Both the position numbers and the translations under genes were made by a program. A stretch of DNA of 15,018 bases, taken from positions 1 to 15,018 of the forward strand of contig JANYFQ010000256.1 in NCBI GenBank assembly GCA_025362615.1, given 5' to 3'. Each line of letters starts with the position of its first letter. Within the stretch, counting starts at the first letter, position 1. This document shows positions 6,518-14,256 of this stretch, piece after piece. Under the pieces are notes generated by a model. The model was not told the origin of the DNA and made no database searches. It was given only the letters and a program-made list of their open reading frames with translations. The stretch comes from Hymenobacter sp. (GTDB lineage Bacteria > Bacteroidota > Bacteroidia > Cytophagales > Hymenobacteraceae).

Positions 6518-7375
6518 TTACCCGGCCAGCCGCTGCAAGCACACTTGCAGGCTGGCGCGCCAGTGCGGAATGGCCAGGCCGAGCTGCGTTTTGACCTTTG
6601 TTTTGTCGAGCACCGAGAAGGCCGGGCGGGTGGCTTTGGTGGGGTACTCGCTGCTGCGGATGGGCAGCACGCGGGCGGGGGTTGCGCTCAGCTCGAAGAT
6701 GGCCGTTGTGAAATCGTACCACGACGTAAGCCCTTCGTTGCTGTAGTGGTAGAGGCCAAAGGCCGCACTCTGGTTTTCGATGATGTGCAGGATGCAGCCG
6801 GCCAAATCGATGGCGTAGGTGGGGGTACCCACCTGGTCCCAAATCACGCGCAGCTCGTCGCGCTCACGGCCCAGGCGCAGCATGGTTTTGACGAAGTTGC
6901 CGGCGTATTCCGAGTACAGCCAACTGGTGCGGAGGATAAAAAACCGCCCGGTGTGCGCGGCAATCACCTGTTCGCCTTCGAGCTTGGTGCGGCCGTACAC
7001 GCTGCCGGGCGCGGTGGCATCGGTTTCGAGCAACGGCGCGTTGCCGGTGCCGGCAAACACAAAATCGGTCGAAATCTGGATGAGTACGCTGCCGTATTCG
7101 CCGCAGAGGCGGGCCAGGTTTGCCACGCCGTCGCGGTTGATGCGGCGGGCTAGGTCGGGCTCGTCCTCGGCCTTGTCCACGGCGGTGTAGGCGGCGCAAT
7201 TGACGACGTAGGCCGGCCGGTGCGCGGCAAACAGCCGGGCCAGGCCGTCGGGGTCCAGAATATTGCCTTCGACTTCGGAAAGAAAAATTATATTCGGCGT
7301 GTTGCGCTGCGCTGCGACGGCGGCCAGGCATTGCCCGAGTTGGCCGGCGGCCCCGAAAATCAGTGTGTTGCCCAT
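6518..7375 (-). CDS. rfbD: dTDP-4-dehydrorhamnose reductase (RmlD), SDR family
   Basis: RmlD reduces dTDP-4-dehydro-L-rhamnose to dTDP-L-rhamnose with NAD(P)H, the last step in making the rhamnose donor for surface polysaccharides. The 285-aa protein has the usual length. It starts with the Rossmann motif GAAGQLG (8-14). It then carries NCAAYTAVDKAEDEP (59-73), typical of RmlD, the STDFVF segment with the Ser/Thr of the catalytic triad (102-103), VYGRTKLEGE with Tyr127 and Lys131 (YxxxK), and late RPAFSVLDK. ATG 7375 is chosen because it begins the nucleotide-binding strand directly; the open frame further upstream overlaps the neighbouring gene. No rmlA, rmlB or rmlC is in the window, so the gene is separated from the rest of the pathway here. 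It lies between the delta-60 protein and the aldehyde dehydrogenase with no functional link that I can see. Confidence 0.92.
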   Translation of the reverse strand: MGNTLIFGAAGQLGQCLAAVAAQRNTPNIIFLSEVEGNILDPDGLARLFAAHRPAYVVNCAAYTAVDKAEDEPDLARRINRDGVANLARLCGEYGSVLIQISTDFVFAGTGNAPLLETDATAPGSVYGRTKLEGEQVIAAHTGRFFILRTSWLYSEYAGNFVKTMLRLGRERDELRVIWDQVGTPTYAIDLAGCILHIIENQSAAFGLYHYSNEGLTSWYDFTTAIFELSATPARVLPIRSSEYPTKATRPAFSVLDKTKVKTQLGLAIPHWRASLQVCLQRLAG

Positions 7376-7436
7376 GAAGTGGTGGTTTGGCGGCTTTGCT
7401 TTGGGCTGCAAGTTAGGGCCGGAGCCAGCCGCCCCG

Positions 7437-8912
7437 CTACTCCACCACCACGCGGCGGTAGGCGGGCGGGCCGGCGGCAAAGTCCACCCGCAGCAGGTAG
7501 CCGCCCGGCGGCAGGCCCGCCGTGGGCAGCACCGGGGCCGCTTGCCCGGCGGGCACGGCCTGCCGCACCACCACCCGCCCCCGCGCGTCGCGCAGGGCCA
7601 GGTGCCGGGCCACGCGGCCAGCAGGCAGGCGCAGGTGCAGCACGTCACGGGCGGGCACGGGCCAGGCGTCCAGCGCGTCGACATCGTTGGGTTGGCCGGG
7701 GGCGCGGGCGCTCAATACGTTGGGGTCGAGCATCCGCGCCAGCGCGTTCAGGGCAAAGCCCCCGGCCTGAATGAAGCTGCCGGCGAAGAGCAGCTTGCCG
7801 TCGGGCTGTACCAGCACTTTTGCCCCGTCCCCCTGGCTGGGGCCTAGGCTCGGGTCGTAGCTGGGGTCGAGCGCCCCACTGGGCAGCAGCCGCGCCGAGA
7901 GGTAGTAGCCCCCGGCCACGTAGAAGCCCCCGCACAGGAGCAAGCGGCCGTTGGGCTGCACTGCCATAGAGGACGCCCCGCCGAAGGACTGCGGGAAGCT
8001 CGCCGCCGCGATGCCGAACGTGGGGTCGGGGGTGCCGTTGGGCAGCAGCCGCACCGGCTCGAGGTTCAGGACACGCCCTTTGCGCACCACGTAGAGCTTG
8101 CCCGTGCTCGGGTCGTGCGCCAGCCCGTAGGCCCAGGAAAAGGAATTGATGCCCGGCAAGGGCACGAAGGTGGGGTCGAGCGCCCCGTCGGGCAGCATCC
8201 CCCACACCGTGCAAGGCCCCCCGTTGAAGAGGGTCGGCCGGCCCGCGAACACCAGGTGGCCGCCGGGCAGCACCAGCGCGTCGTTCATGATGGTGCGGGC
8301 TAGGTTGGCCGGCAGCCGGAACGTGGTGTCCCGCGCCCCTGCCGCTTCCAATAGTCGGACTACATAGGAAACGCCCGGTCCGGTCAACGGAATCAAAAAG
8401 CCAAGCGCTAATACCCCTTTACCCGGTTGCACCACTATTTTGGTCACGTTGCTACTAACATAGCTGCCAAATGAAGGCCTTATGCCAAGGGGCGAACGAA
8501 ATCCAGGGTCGCGCAGACCGTTGGCCAGTAGGCGGGCGATGCCGATGCAAGAGTCCCTGCCCACGGTGGTAAAATCGCCGCCAATGAGCACCTTACCGTC
8601 GGCTTGCACGGCGACGCTGCGGACGACGGCGTTGACGGGCGGCGCGGAAAAGGTCGTGTCCACCTGCCCGTCGGGCAGCAACCGCGCCACGCTGGCGGCC
8701 GGATGGCCGTTGATGCTGTTGAAAAGGCCGGAGACAATGATTTTGCCGTCGGCTTGCAGCGCCATGTCGAAAAAGATTGCACGTCCTGCGGTGTCCGTTG
8801 CGCTGGTGACGGCAAACGCGGGGTCAAGGCGCGGGCTTTGTGCGCGGGCGGGCAGGGTGGCAAAGCCGCAACACAAGACTGTGATAATCCAGAATTGAAC
8901 GAGGTTTTTCAT
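7437..8912 (-). CDS. Delta-60 repeat protein with T9SS C-terminal sorting domain
   Basis: The 491-aa product starts MKNLVQFWIITVLCCG, a signal peptide with probable cleavage after PARA at about residue 24. The body consists of at least six delta-60 (DUF5122-type) repeats of about 55-60 residues. They are recognisable by ALQADGKIIVSG, AVQADGKVLIGGDF, AVQPNGRLLLCGGF and LVQPDGKLLFAGSF, each paired with RLLPDGxxDxTF-like phrases. Such repeats probably form a beta-propeller-like surface protein. The last 75 or so residues (WPVPARDVLHLRLPAG through GGYLLRVDF to VVVE) form a Por/T9SS type A sorting domain, so export through the outer membrane is expected. ATG 8912 is preferred over an upstream GTG/TTG reading from 8954 because it begins the signal peptide. 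The gene follows the M43 protease on the same strand, with a hairpin in the 84-base gap. Function beyond secretion is unknown. Confidence 0.88.
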   Translation of the reverse strand: MKNLVQFWIITVLCCGFATLPARAQSPRLDPAFAVTSATDTAGRAIFFDMALQADGKIIVSGLFNSINGHPAASVARLLPDGQVDTTFSAPPVNAVVRSVAVQADGKVLIGGDFTTVGRDSCIGIARLLANGLRDPGFRSPLGIRPSFGSYVSSNVTKIVVQPGKGVLALGFLIPLTGPGVSYVVRLLEAAGARDTTFRLPANLARTIMNDALVLPGGHLVFAGRPTLFNGGPCTVWGMLPDGALDPTFVPLPGINSFSWAYGLAHDPSTGKLYVVRKGRVLNLEPVRLLPNGTPDPTFGIAAASFPQSFGGASSMAVQPNGRLLLCGGFYVAGGYYLSARLLPSGALDPSYDPSLGPSQGDGAKVLVQPDGKLLFAGSFIQAGGFALNALARMLDPNVLSARAPGQPNDVDALDAWPVPARDVLHLRLPAGRVARHLALRDARGRVVVRQAVPAGQAAPVLPTAGLPPGGYLLRVDFAAGPPAYRRVVVE

Positions 8913-8924
8913 GGCAAAAACAAG

Positions 8925-8992
8925 AAAAAAAGTGGGCCGGTGGCCGGTGAACAAGGCTGCTGAAAGCCTGCTTGACCAGCGACCACCGGCCC
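8925..8992 (-). terminator. Hairpin terminator between the M43 protease and the delta-60 gene
   Basis: GGGCCGGTGG (8934-8943) and CCACCGGCCC (8983-8992) form a 10-bp GC stem with a 39-base loop that holds a weaker inner pairing. On the - strand the stem is followed by a run of T (complement of the A run ending at 8931). It starts five bases after the protease stop and fills most of the gap, so it may act as a terminator or as a partial attenuator for the delta-60 gene. Confidence 0.75.
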
Positions 8993-8996
8993 TTGC

Positions 8997-11156
8997 TTAG
9001 TGTTGTATTTGCACGTTGTGGCGCTGGAACTCGCCCGACAGGTTGCGGCCCGTCACTACATACAAGCCTTCGGGCCAGGCACTCGTGTCGAGGGCTGCCC
9101 CGGCGGCGGTGCCGGGGAGCAGCAGGGTCTGCACCGGCGTTCCTTGCTGGTTGTACACCACCACCGCGCCCTGGTAGCCGGGCAGTTGCAAGCGGCTGGC
9201 CGCCGGGTTGGGATACGGGACCGTTGGGGGTGCTACCACCGGGGGAGCTTGCCGCCACTGGTAAGGGGCACAATTGTAGCCATTGGCCAGCGAGAGGCTG
9301 CCCGCCGGGGCTGTTCTGGCGATATAGGGCACAGCCGTTTGAGGATTGTTGCAAGCGTCAGTATAGCTCGCATTTATTGTGAAAGGCTGGTCAGGGACAG
9401 GACTCGTGCGATGATTGATTTGCAGCCCGAAAAAGGTTGATTCGAATGTAGCTGGTGCCGAAACAGTGGACGTCCAGTTTACGTTGGTTGGAAAGGCGTT
9501 CGCTCCGATTGGAAGGGCGTTCACCGCCCCCGGCACCGTGGTGCCCACCGGCACGAGTTCCAAGAAGATGCGGTTTTGCGTACACACGATGCCTTGCGGT
9601 GTGCGTTGGCGCACATCCGAGTCCACGATTTGGTAGCGTGGCCCGCCGTTGACGGTGAGCGGCACCGAGGCGCTCGCCGACACGGCACCGCCGGATGCCA
9701 CTGCTTGGCACTGCAACAGGTAGATGCCCCCGGCGAGGGCCGCCGTAGGGCTGATGGTCAGGGTGGGCGCGGTGGTCGTGATGGTTGCCGCAGCGGGCTG
9801 CCCTTGGTAGCTGAAGCCGGGCGGCACCGACCACCGGTAGCCGCTGGCTCCGGGCACTGGGGTCACGGTGGCCCCGTAGTTGGCGTTGGGGCAGCGGGCC
9901 GCCGCCCCGCTCGTGAACACCGGCGCCGGCACGGGTTGGTTGGGGTTGGCCGGTGCCACGCCTTGGTAGCTCACCGCGTGCTGCACCGGGTCTAGCGGAA
10001 AGCTCTGACCGGCGGCGTTGGTGTAAGTGCCGAACATGGTGATGACGCTTCCGCTGCCGCCGCTGGGGATGATTTCGGGATAGAAACTGTCGGGGTAGTT
10101 CACGGCCCAGCCGCCGGTGGCCGTCCAGCGGTAAGCAACGTAGCCACCGCCGCAGCCCACGGTGTTGGTGGCGGGTCGGAAGTTGTAGTCGGTGCGGTCG
10201 CCAGCCAACACGTTAGTGGGCAGGCCGTTGGAGTTGAAGGCGAGGACGGGGTTGAGGGCGGGCGAGCTTCGGAGCGACTCGCGGTAGCCGCCCGGCCCGA
10301 AGATGGCCTGCATCCGCAACGCCTGCCCCCGGCTGAACATCAGTTTGCTGTCGTCGTTCACGTAATCCATGTGGTTCATAAACATATCGCCGTTGGGACC
10401 GTTGTTGCACGTAACGTGCGGAAAGACGGGGTTGAATTCGTTGTATCCGTTCTGATTAGGCGTGTCGGCCACCGTGTCGGAGCCGTCGCAGCCCCCCGAC
10501 GCGTCGTCGCCCCAGATGTGCCGCGCGTTTAGCCAGTGGCCCACTTCGTGAACGGCAATCCGACCCAGCGTATACTTGGTGTTCAATGCGCCATGATTGC
10601 GCCCAAAAGCAGTATAATCCACCGTAATGCCGTCCTCACCCGGATAAGTCGCCAGCCCCGGAAATATGGCATACCCAATATCAGATGGCAAGTCGCAACA
10701 CCATATGTTTAGGTACTGAGCCGTGTTCCAGGCATCGGTGCCACCGCTGGAGTACTGCTTCACGTCAGGCGTGGTAAGCGTTGCGTACTGCGTACCAATG
10801 TTGTTGCGCCGGGTGATGCCGGTGGTAAAACCACCGCTGGGGTTGCGGCTGGCGAGGCAGAACTGCACCTGCACGTCGCCCACGAGCGCGGCATAGTCGG
10901 TGGGAAGCGCAGGACCGGGCACTGTTGCCCTGGCGGGGCCGGGGGCCAGTTGCCCCCGGAAGGCTTGGTTTAGCACCTCGATTTGGTCCTGGATGATGGC
11001 ATCGCTCAGGTTTTGGTTGGCGGCACTGTAGATGACGTGGACCACCACCGGAATGACCACCAGCGGCGCCGGCGGTGCGGGCGGGCCTATGGGTCGTTGG
11101 GCCGTAGCGCTGACGGCCTTGATGTAGCGTTGGGTCTGGGCTTCAATAGCTTCCAC
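8997..11156 (-). CDS. M43-family (pappalysin/cytophagalysin) zinc metalloprotease with T9SS tail; 5' end disrupted
   Basis: This is a secreted zinc endopeptidase. In numbering from GTG 11156 (719 aa) the zinc site HEVGHWLNARH spans 203-213, with ligands His203, His207 and His213 and catalytic Glu204. The Met-turn is NHMDY (Met263). Family-typical VVIPVVVHVIY (33-43) precedes it, and the catalytic domain has M43-type extra cysteines such as Cys223 and Cys250. After residue about 300 come Ig/PKD-like beta regions (for example SGAAARCPNANYGATVTPV and SASVPLTVNGG), then a T9SS sorting domain (VPYPNPAASRLQLPGY through GLYVVTGRN to the end). No signal peptide is present in this frame. It is encoded upstream from ATG 11312 but is separated by two one-base shifts (see 11157-11312). 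The repaired gene would code 771 aa. A terminator hairpin follows. As it stands, expression of an exported enzyme is doubtful. Confidence 0.92.
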   Translation of the reverse strand: MEAIEAQTQRYIKAVSATAQRPIGPPAPPAPLVVIPVVVHVIYSAANQNLSDAIIQDQIEVLNQAFRGQLAPGPARATVPGPALPTDYAALVGDVQVQFCLASRNPSGGFTTGITRRNNIGTQYATLTTPDVKQYSSGGTDAWNTAQYLNIWCCDLPSDIGYAIFPGLATYPGEDGITVDYTAFGRNHGALNTKYTLGRIAVHEVGHWLNARHIWGDDASGGCDGSDTVADTPNQNGYNEFNPVFPHVTCNNGPNGDMFMNHMDYVNDDSKLMFSRGQALRMQAIFGPGGYRESLRSSPALNPVLAFNSNGLPTNVLAGDRTDYNFRPATNTVGCGGGYVAYRWTATGGWAVNYPDSFYPEIIPSGGSGSVITMFGTYTNAAGQSFPLDPVQHAVSYQGVAPANPNQPVPAPVFTSGAAARCPNANYGATVTPVPGASGYRWSVPPGFSYQGQPAAATITTTAPTLTISPTAALAGGIYLLQCQAVASGGAVSASASVPLTVNGGPRYQIVDSDVRQRTPQGIVCTQNRIFLELVPVGTTVPGAVNALPIGANAFPTNVNWTSTVSAPATFESTFFGLQINHRTSPVPDQPFTINASYTDACNNPQTAVPYIARTAPAGSLSLANGYNCAPYQWRQAPPVVAPPTVPYPNPAASRLQLPGYQGAVVVYNQQGTPVQTLLLPGTAAGAALDTSAWPEGLYVVTGRNLSGEFQRHNVQIQH

Positions 11157-11312
11157 GCGGGCTTTTATTTCGGGATGGGTGGCCAGGTATTCCTTGGTGA
11201 TGTTGGGGGGCCACAGGGCTTCTGCGACTCGGTGCGAACGACTTGGCCGACAGCCGAATTACCGGCCAGCGCGGCCCACAAAAGTAGCAGGGTTTGGTAA
11301 AGTTGGGGCATG
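11157..11312 (-). other. Disrupted signal-peptide region of the M43 protease gene
   Basis: ATG 11312 is in the same frame as the protease but meets TAA at 11261-11259. If the T5 run (- strand, 11284-11280) had four bases, and the C6 run (11210-11205) had seven, the reading would be MPQLYQTLLLLWAALAGNSA followed by VGQVVRTESQKPCGPPN and then ITKEYLATHPEIKARVEAI. That is a good signal peptide and a family-typical N-terminus with its cysteine. The two shifts cancel, so the overall length is unchanged. Confidence 0.7.
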
Positions 11313-11340
11313 ACGCGAAAGAGTTAAGTGAGTTAGTGAG

Positions 11341-11348
11341 CAAATATA
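11341..11348 (-). promoter_or_regulatory. Candidate -7 promoter box of the M43 protease gene
   Basis: On the - strand TATATTTG is a full match to the Bacteroidota -7 consensus TAnnTTTG, 28 bases before ATG 11312, within an AT-rich stretch (11340-11390). No good TTTG was found at the expected -33 distance. It supports 11312 as the true start of the protease gene. Confidence 0.5.
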
Positions 11349-11467
11349 TCCCCACAATATACTTTTAATATCTGCCGAGAAAAATTCACCGCTTTGGGGC
11401 GTTTTTCTTCACAACACGCTGTTTATCATGCTCAAAAAAATGTCATCGCGGCCGAAACGCACTCTTT

Positions 11468-12442
11468 TTACGGTTCGGCAACAATTGGAGCGGTTTCCGG
11501 GCGGGTAGGCGTAGCGCCGTCGCTGCCACTTAGGCCGGCGCGGGCGCCGCCTTTGGGGCCTTGTTCCGGCAGCCGTTTCTGCCCCGCCGTCACTTCCTTG
11601 CCCTCAATGGATTTCTTATTTTGGATGGGCTGGAACGGCTTTTCGCGGGGCTGCTTTTCGCTCAAATACTTCCAGTAGCGCAGCGGAATGTGGCGGCGGT
11701 GGAGCTTGAGATTACGGCGCTCCGGGATGTTTACGTGGTCGAAATACGCCTGCCACAGCACCTGGAAAAGCGGCTCGCGCTCGTCGAGCACGGTGGCCGA
11801 CACGGCGGCCGATTTGCCAGGCGTTTCCTGCTCAAACTGCACAATGTCGGTGCGTTGCAAATCGTAGTAGAGGCCGTAGCGGCGGCGCTTGTCGTAGATG
11901 AGCCAGCGCTGGTCGGCGTAGCGTTTGGTGAAGTGGGCGGCGATGAGCGGCAGCACGTCAAAATCGGGCTCGATGGTGGCGTGGAAGAGTTCGTCCTGGG
12001 TTTTCTCGAAGCGCACGAAGGCTTCCATGCGGTGCTTCTCGCGGAACATCTGCTGGGCCAGGCGCTGCACGCGGCGCACGGTGTCGTCGGCGTAGTGCTG
12101 GCTGATGTCGGTACCCAGGCGCAGGGCCAGCTCGATGTACCTGAAAATAAGCAGCTCGCGCTGCGGGTCTTCGCTGAGAAAAACGTGGTAGAGGCGGGCG
12201 CGGGCCTCTTTGTCCATTGACTTCAACAGGCCGTCCCAGACGCGGGTGGCCAGGGTTTCGTCGGTGGCGACGGGGGCCGTTTGGGCGAAAAGCCCGCCCT
12301 GGGCCTGCCCGGCGGACTGGATGCTGTGCGGGGCCGAGCGCGAGTCGTAGATGCTGAAAATCACCGTCAAAAGCCCCTCGAAAGTGGCATCGTAGGTGTA
12401 GTCGCGGGGCGGGGCGGTGAGGGTGGGGCGGCGAACGAGCAT
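11468..12442 (-). CDS. DUF4130 / TIGR03915-type putative DNA metabolism protein
   Basis: From ATG 12442 the product has 324 aa. It opens DYTYDATFEGLLTVIFSIYD (14-33), continues with TRVWDGLLKSMDKEARARLY and the central VRFEKTQDELFHATIEPDFD (143-162), then VLPLIAAHFTKRYADQRWLI and YDKRRRYGLYYDL, and ends its conserved part with LHRRHIPLRYWKYL (247-260). This pattern is that of the family found next to the TIGR03916 radical SAM protein and, in some genomes, fused to a uracil-DNA-glycosylase-like domain. It is therefore thought to act in DNA repair or modification, though no activity is established to my knowledge. The partner radical SAM gene lies upstream on the same strand. Residues 261-324 are a low-complexity tail (EKQPREKPF through SGSDGATPTRPETAP) that appears longer than usual. 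An in-frame extension up to 12547 runs through repeat DNA and is rejected as a start. Confidence 0.87.
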   Translation of the reverse strand: MLVRRPTLTAPPRDYTYDATFEGLLTVIFSIYDSRSAPHSIQSAGQAQGGLFAQTAPVATDETLATRVWDGLLKSMDKEARARLYHVFLSEDPQRELLIFRYIELALRLGTDISQHYADDTVRRVQRLAQQMFREKHRMEAFVRFEKTQDELFHATIEPDFDVLPLIAAHFTKRYADQRWLIYDKRRRYGLYYDLQRTDIVQFEQETPGKSAAVSATVLDEREPLFQVLWQAYFDHVNIPERRNLKLHRRHIPLRYWKYLSEKQPREKPFQPIQNKKSIEGKEVTAGQKRLPEQGPKGGARAGLSGSDGATPTRPETAPIVAEP

Positions 12443-12472
12443 GGGTGATGGCAGGTAGGGCCAATGGTCGGG

Positions 12473-12668
12473 CGAATCGCCCGGAGGGCTTCGTCCGACT
12501 ACTGCGGTTTGAACGGCTCGCGTAAGGCCGGTGGCCGGGCGAAACAAAGTTCGGCGAAACCAACCCTTCGGAAATTCGCCCGACCGCTGTAGTTCTGGGG
12601 CAGCCTACGTCGCACTCGTCGGACGAAGCCCTTCGGGCGATTCGTCGGACGAGTGCCCTCCGGGCAGC
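12473..12668. repeat. Inverted-repeat cluster upstream of the DUF4130 gene
   Basis: A 26-base arm at 12473-12498 is the reverse complement of 12619-12644 with one mismatch; both contain AGGGCTTCGTCCGA or its complement. Related short arms lie inside (GGGCGAA near 12537, TTCGCCC near 12573). ACTCGTCGGACGAA and TTCGTCGGACGAGT (about 12614-12654) form a further imperfect palindrome. The right part ends next to the stop codon at 12669 of the small ORF. I see no coding sequence in it. Confidence 0.75.
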
Positions 12669-12854
12669 TTACGCCGCCAGCCGCAGGGCTTCGGCTTGCG
12701 CCAGCAGCGCCTGCGTGGCCCGCGCTTCTTCGTGCAACTGCCGCACCAACGGCATCAGCTCCGATATTTTGCAGCAGCACGAAAGCCGCGTAACCTTGAC
12801 GGACGACCCGGCCGCGACGGGCGCAAGGGCGGAAACAAACGGCAGAATTTTCAT
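12669..12854 (-). CDS. Possible small Cys-cluster protein (61 aa, unrecognised)
   Basis: ATG 12854 opens MKILPFVSALAPVAAGSSVK, then VTRLSCCCKISELMPLVRQL, then HEEARATQALLAQAEALRLA and a final A. The first part is mildly hydrophobic, followed by three consecutive cysteines and an amphipathic helix with heptad-like Leu/Ala spacing. The composition looks like a real protein rather than chance translation. The ORF starts in an AT-rich stretch and stops exactly at the edge of the repeat cluster. It lies between the radical SAM and DUF4130 genes on the same strand, so it could be cotranscribed with them. I do not recognise the family and assign no function. The alternative is a chance ORF in a 520-base intergenic region. 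Confidence 0.45.
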   Translation of the reverse strand: MKILPFVSALAPVAAGSSVKVTRLSCCCKISELMPLVRQLHEEARATQALLAQAEALRLAA

Positions 12855-12868
12855 CACCAAAAAGACAA

Positions 12869-12968
12869 GTAGTTAGACACAAGTAGCAAGTAGAAAGACG
12901 CGGGGTCGGGCAACTAGCAGTAAAATCAGAAAAAAAGTCTTTCTACTTACGACTTGCTACCTGACTAC
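12869..12968. repeat. Inverted-repeat element after the radical SAM gene
   Basis: The left arm (12869-12899, containing GTAGCAAGTAGAAAGAC) pairs with the right arm (12937-12968, containing GTCTTTCTACTTACGACTTG) with small gaps. The right edge overlaps the TAG stop (12965-12967) of the radical SAM gene. The middle carries an A-rich run (12929-12936). It may also end transcription of that gene. Confidence 0.75.
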
Positions 12969-14233
12969 GCCACCGCCCCGAACAAGTCCAACTGCTGCGT
13001 AACCAGGGCCGAACGCACGGATTTGCCGCCGAACAGGATTTGCCGGCGCACGGTCTGCTCGTCCAGCTCGCCCAGGGCGGGGCGCTGCTGGCTGCGGCAC
13101 ACGAGGAAGTATTTGGCCCGTTTGAGCACCACGCCAAACTTGTGCAAATCGGCTTCGGTGAGCGGGCCGAAGCGGCGGGCGGCCACGATGCGGTGCGCCG
13201 AGCGCGCCCCCACGCCCGGAATGCGGAGTATCATTTCGAGCGGCGCAGCGTTGATATCGACCGGAAAAACGTGGCGGTTGCGGAGCGCCCAGGCCAGCTT
13301 GGGGTCGATTTCGAGGTCAAGATGCGGGTGCAGCGGGTCAAGGATTTCGTTGGCCTCGAAGCCGTAAAAGCGCATCAGCCAGTCGGTTTGGTAAAGCCGG
13401 TGCTCGCGGATGACGGGCGGCTGGGTGATTTGCGGCAGGCGGGCATCGTCGGTAATCGGGATGTAGCCCGAGTAGTACACCCGCTTGAGGCCGTAGCCTT
13501 TGTAGAGGCCATCGGAGAGCTGGATGATTTGCAGGTCCGTCTCGCCGCTGGCCCCGACGATGAGCTGGGTGCTCTGGCCAGCGGTGGCAAACTGGGGCAC
13601 CTTCTTGAAAAGCGCCTTTTCCTCCTTGTTCTGCCGGATGCCGTCGCGGATTTGCGCCATCGGGGTCAGGATTTCGGCGTAGTTCTTTTCCGGGGCCAGG
13701 GTTTGCAGGGCCAGCTCGGAGGGCAGCTCGATGTTCACGCTCAGGCGGTCGGCGTACATCGCGGCCTCGGCAATCAGCTCTTCCGACGCGCCGGGGATGG
13801 TTTTGACGTGAATGTAGCCGTTGAAATTGTGCTCGGTGCGGAGCTTGCGGACGATGCGGACGAGCCGCTCCATCGTGTAGTCGGGCGAGGAGAAGATGCC
13901 GCTGCTCAAAAACAGCCCTTCGATGTAGTTGCGGCGGTAGAAGTTGATGGTCAAATCCACCACTTCGTCCACCGTGAAGGCGGCCCGCTTCACGTCGTTC
14001 GAGCGGCGCGACACGCAGTAGGCGCAGTCAAAAATGCAGTGGTTGGTGAGCAGGATTTTAAGCAGGCTCACGCAGCGGCCGTCCTCGGTGTAGCTGTGGC
14101 AGATGCCCATGCCCTCGGCGTTGCCGAGGCCCTTGTTCTCGTTTTTGCGCTTGCCGCCGCTGCTGCTGCACGACACGTCGTACTTGGCGGCATCGGCCAA
14201 AATGCTTAGTTTCTCTTGAATGCGCTCGTTCAT
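12965..14233 (-). CDS. Putative DNA modification/repair radical SAM protein (TIGR03916 type)
   Basis: The 422-aa protein has the radical SAM cluster motif CIFDCAYC (Cys66, Cys70, Cys73), which binds a 4Fe-4S cluster used to cleave S-adenosylmethionine. The N-terminus, KYDVSCSSSGGKRKN with GMGICHSYTEDGRC (Cys22, Cys45, Cys54), is characteristic of this family. Conserved VKTIPGAS, VNIELPSE and YYSGYIPI follow. Residues about 326-370 (INAAPLEMILRIPGVGARSA, then HRIVAARRFG) form a helix-hairpin-helix of the DNA-binding type. The extreme C-terminus, QQLDLFGAVA, contains QLDLF (414-418), a consensus beta-clamp-binding pentapeptide. The family is known to co-occur with the DUF4130/TIGR03915 protein encoded downstream here, and has been proposed to act in DNA repair; the reaction is unknown. 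ATG 14233 starts MNERIQEKLSIL, the expected family N-terminus. The length is usual for the family and no defect is visible. Confidence 0.93.
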   Translation of the reverse strand: MNERIQEKLSILADAAKYDVSCSSSGGKRKNENKGLGNAEGMGICHSYTEDGRCVSLLKILLTNHCIFDCAYCVSRRSNDVKRAAFTVDEVVDLTINFYRRNYIEGLFLSSGIFSSPDYTMERLVRIVRKLRTEHNFNGYIHVKTIPGASEELIAEAAMYADRLSVNIELPSELALQTLAPEKNYAEILTPMAQIRDGIRQNKEEKALFKKVPQFATAGQSTQLIVGASGETDLQIIQLSDGLYKGYGLKRVYYSGYIPITDDARLPQITQPPVIREHRLYQTDWLMRFYGFEANEILDPLHPHLDLEIDPKLAWALRNRHVFPVDINAAPLEMILRIPGVGARSAHRIVAARRFGPLTEADLHKFGVVLKRAKYFLVCRSQQRPALGELDEQTVRRQILFGGKSVRSALVTQQLDLFGAVA

Positions 14234-14256
14234 GCAGTGGGGCGGCGAATAGGGCG

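Noticed and set aside
7376..7684. In-frame upstream extension of RmlD
   Set aside because: The sequence is Cys/Trp/Pro/Arg-rich shadow translation of the delta-60 gene; ATG 7375 begins the Rossmann fold.
11143..11355. 70-aa - strand ORF upstream of the M43 protease
   Set aside because: It is an out-of-frame reading over the disrupted signal-peptide region and has no protein features of its own.
12443..12547. N-terminal extension of the DUF4130 protein
   Set aside because: It runs through the repeat cluster, and the family N-terminus (DYTYDATFEGLL) begins shortly after ATG 12442.
13040..14209. Long + strand ORF (389 aa) opposite the radical SAM gene
   Set aside because: It is a Val/Ala/Gly/His-rich antisense shadow with no motif, while the - strand frame has complete radical SAM signatures.
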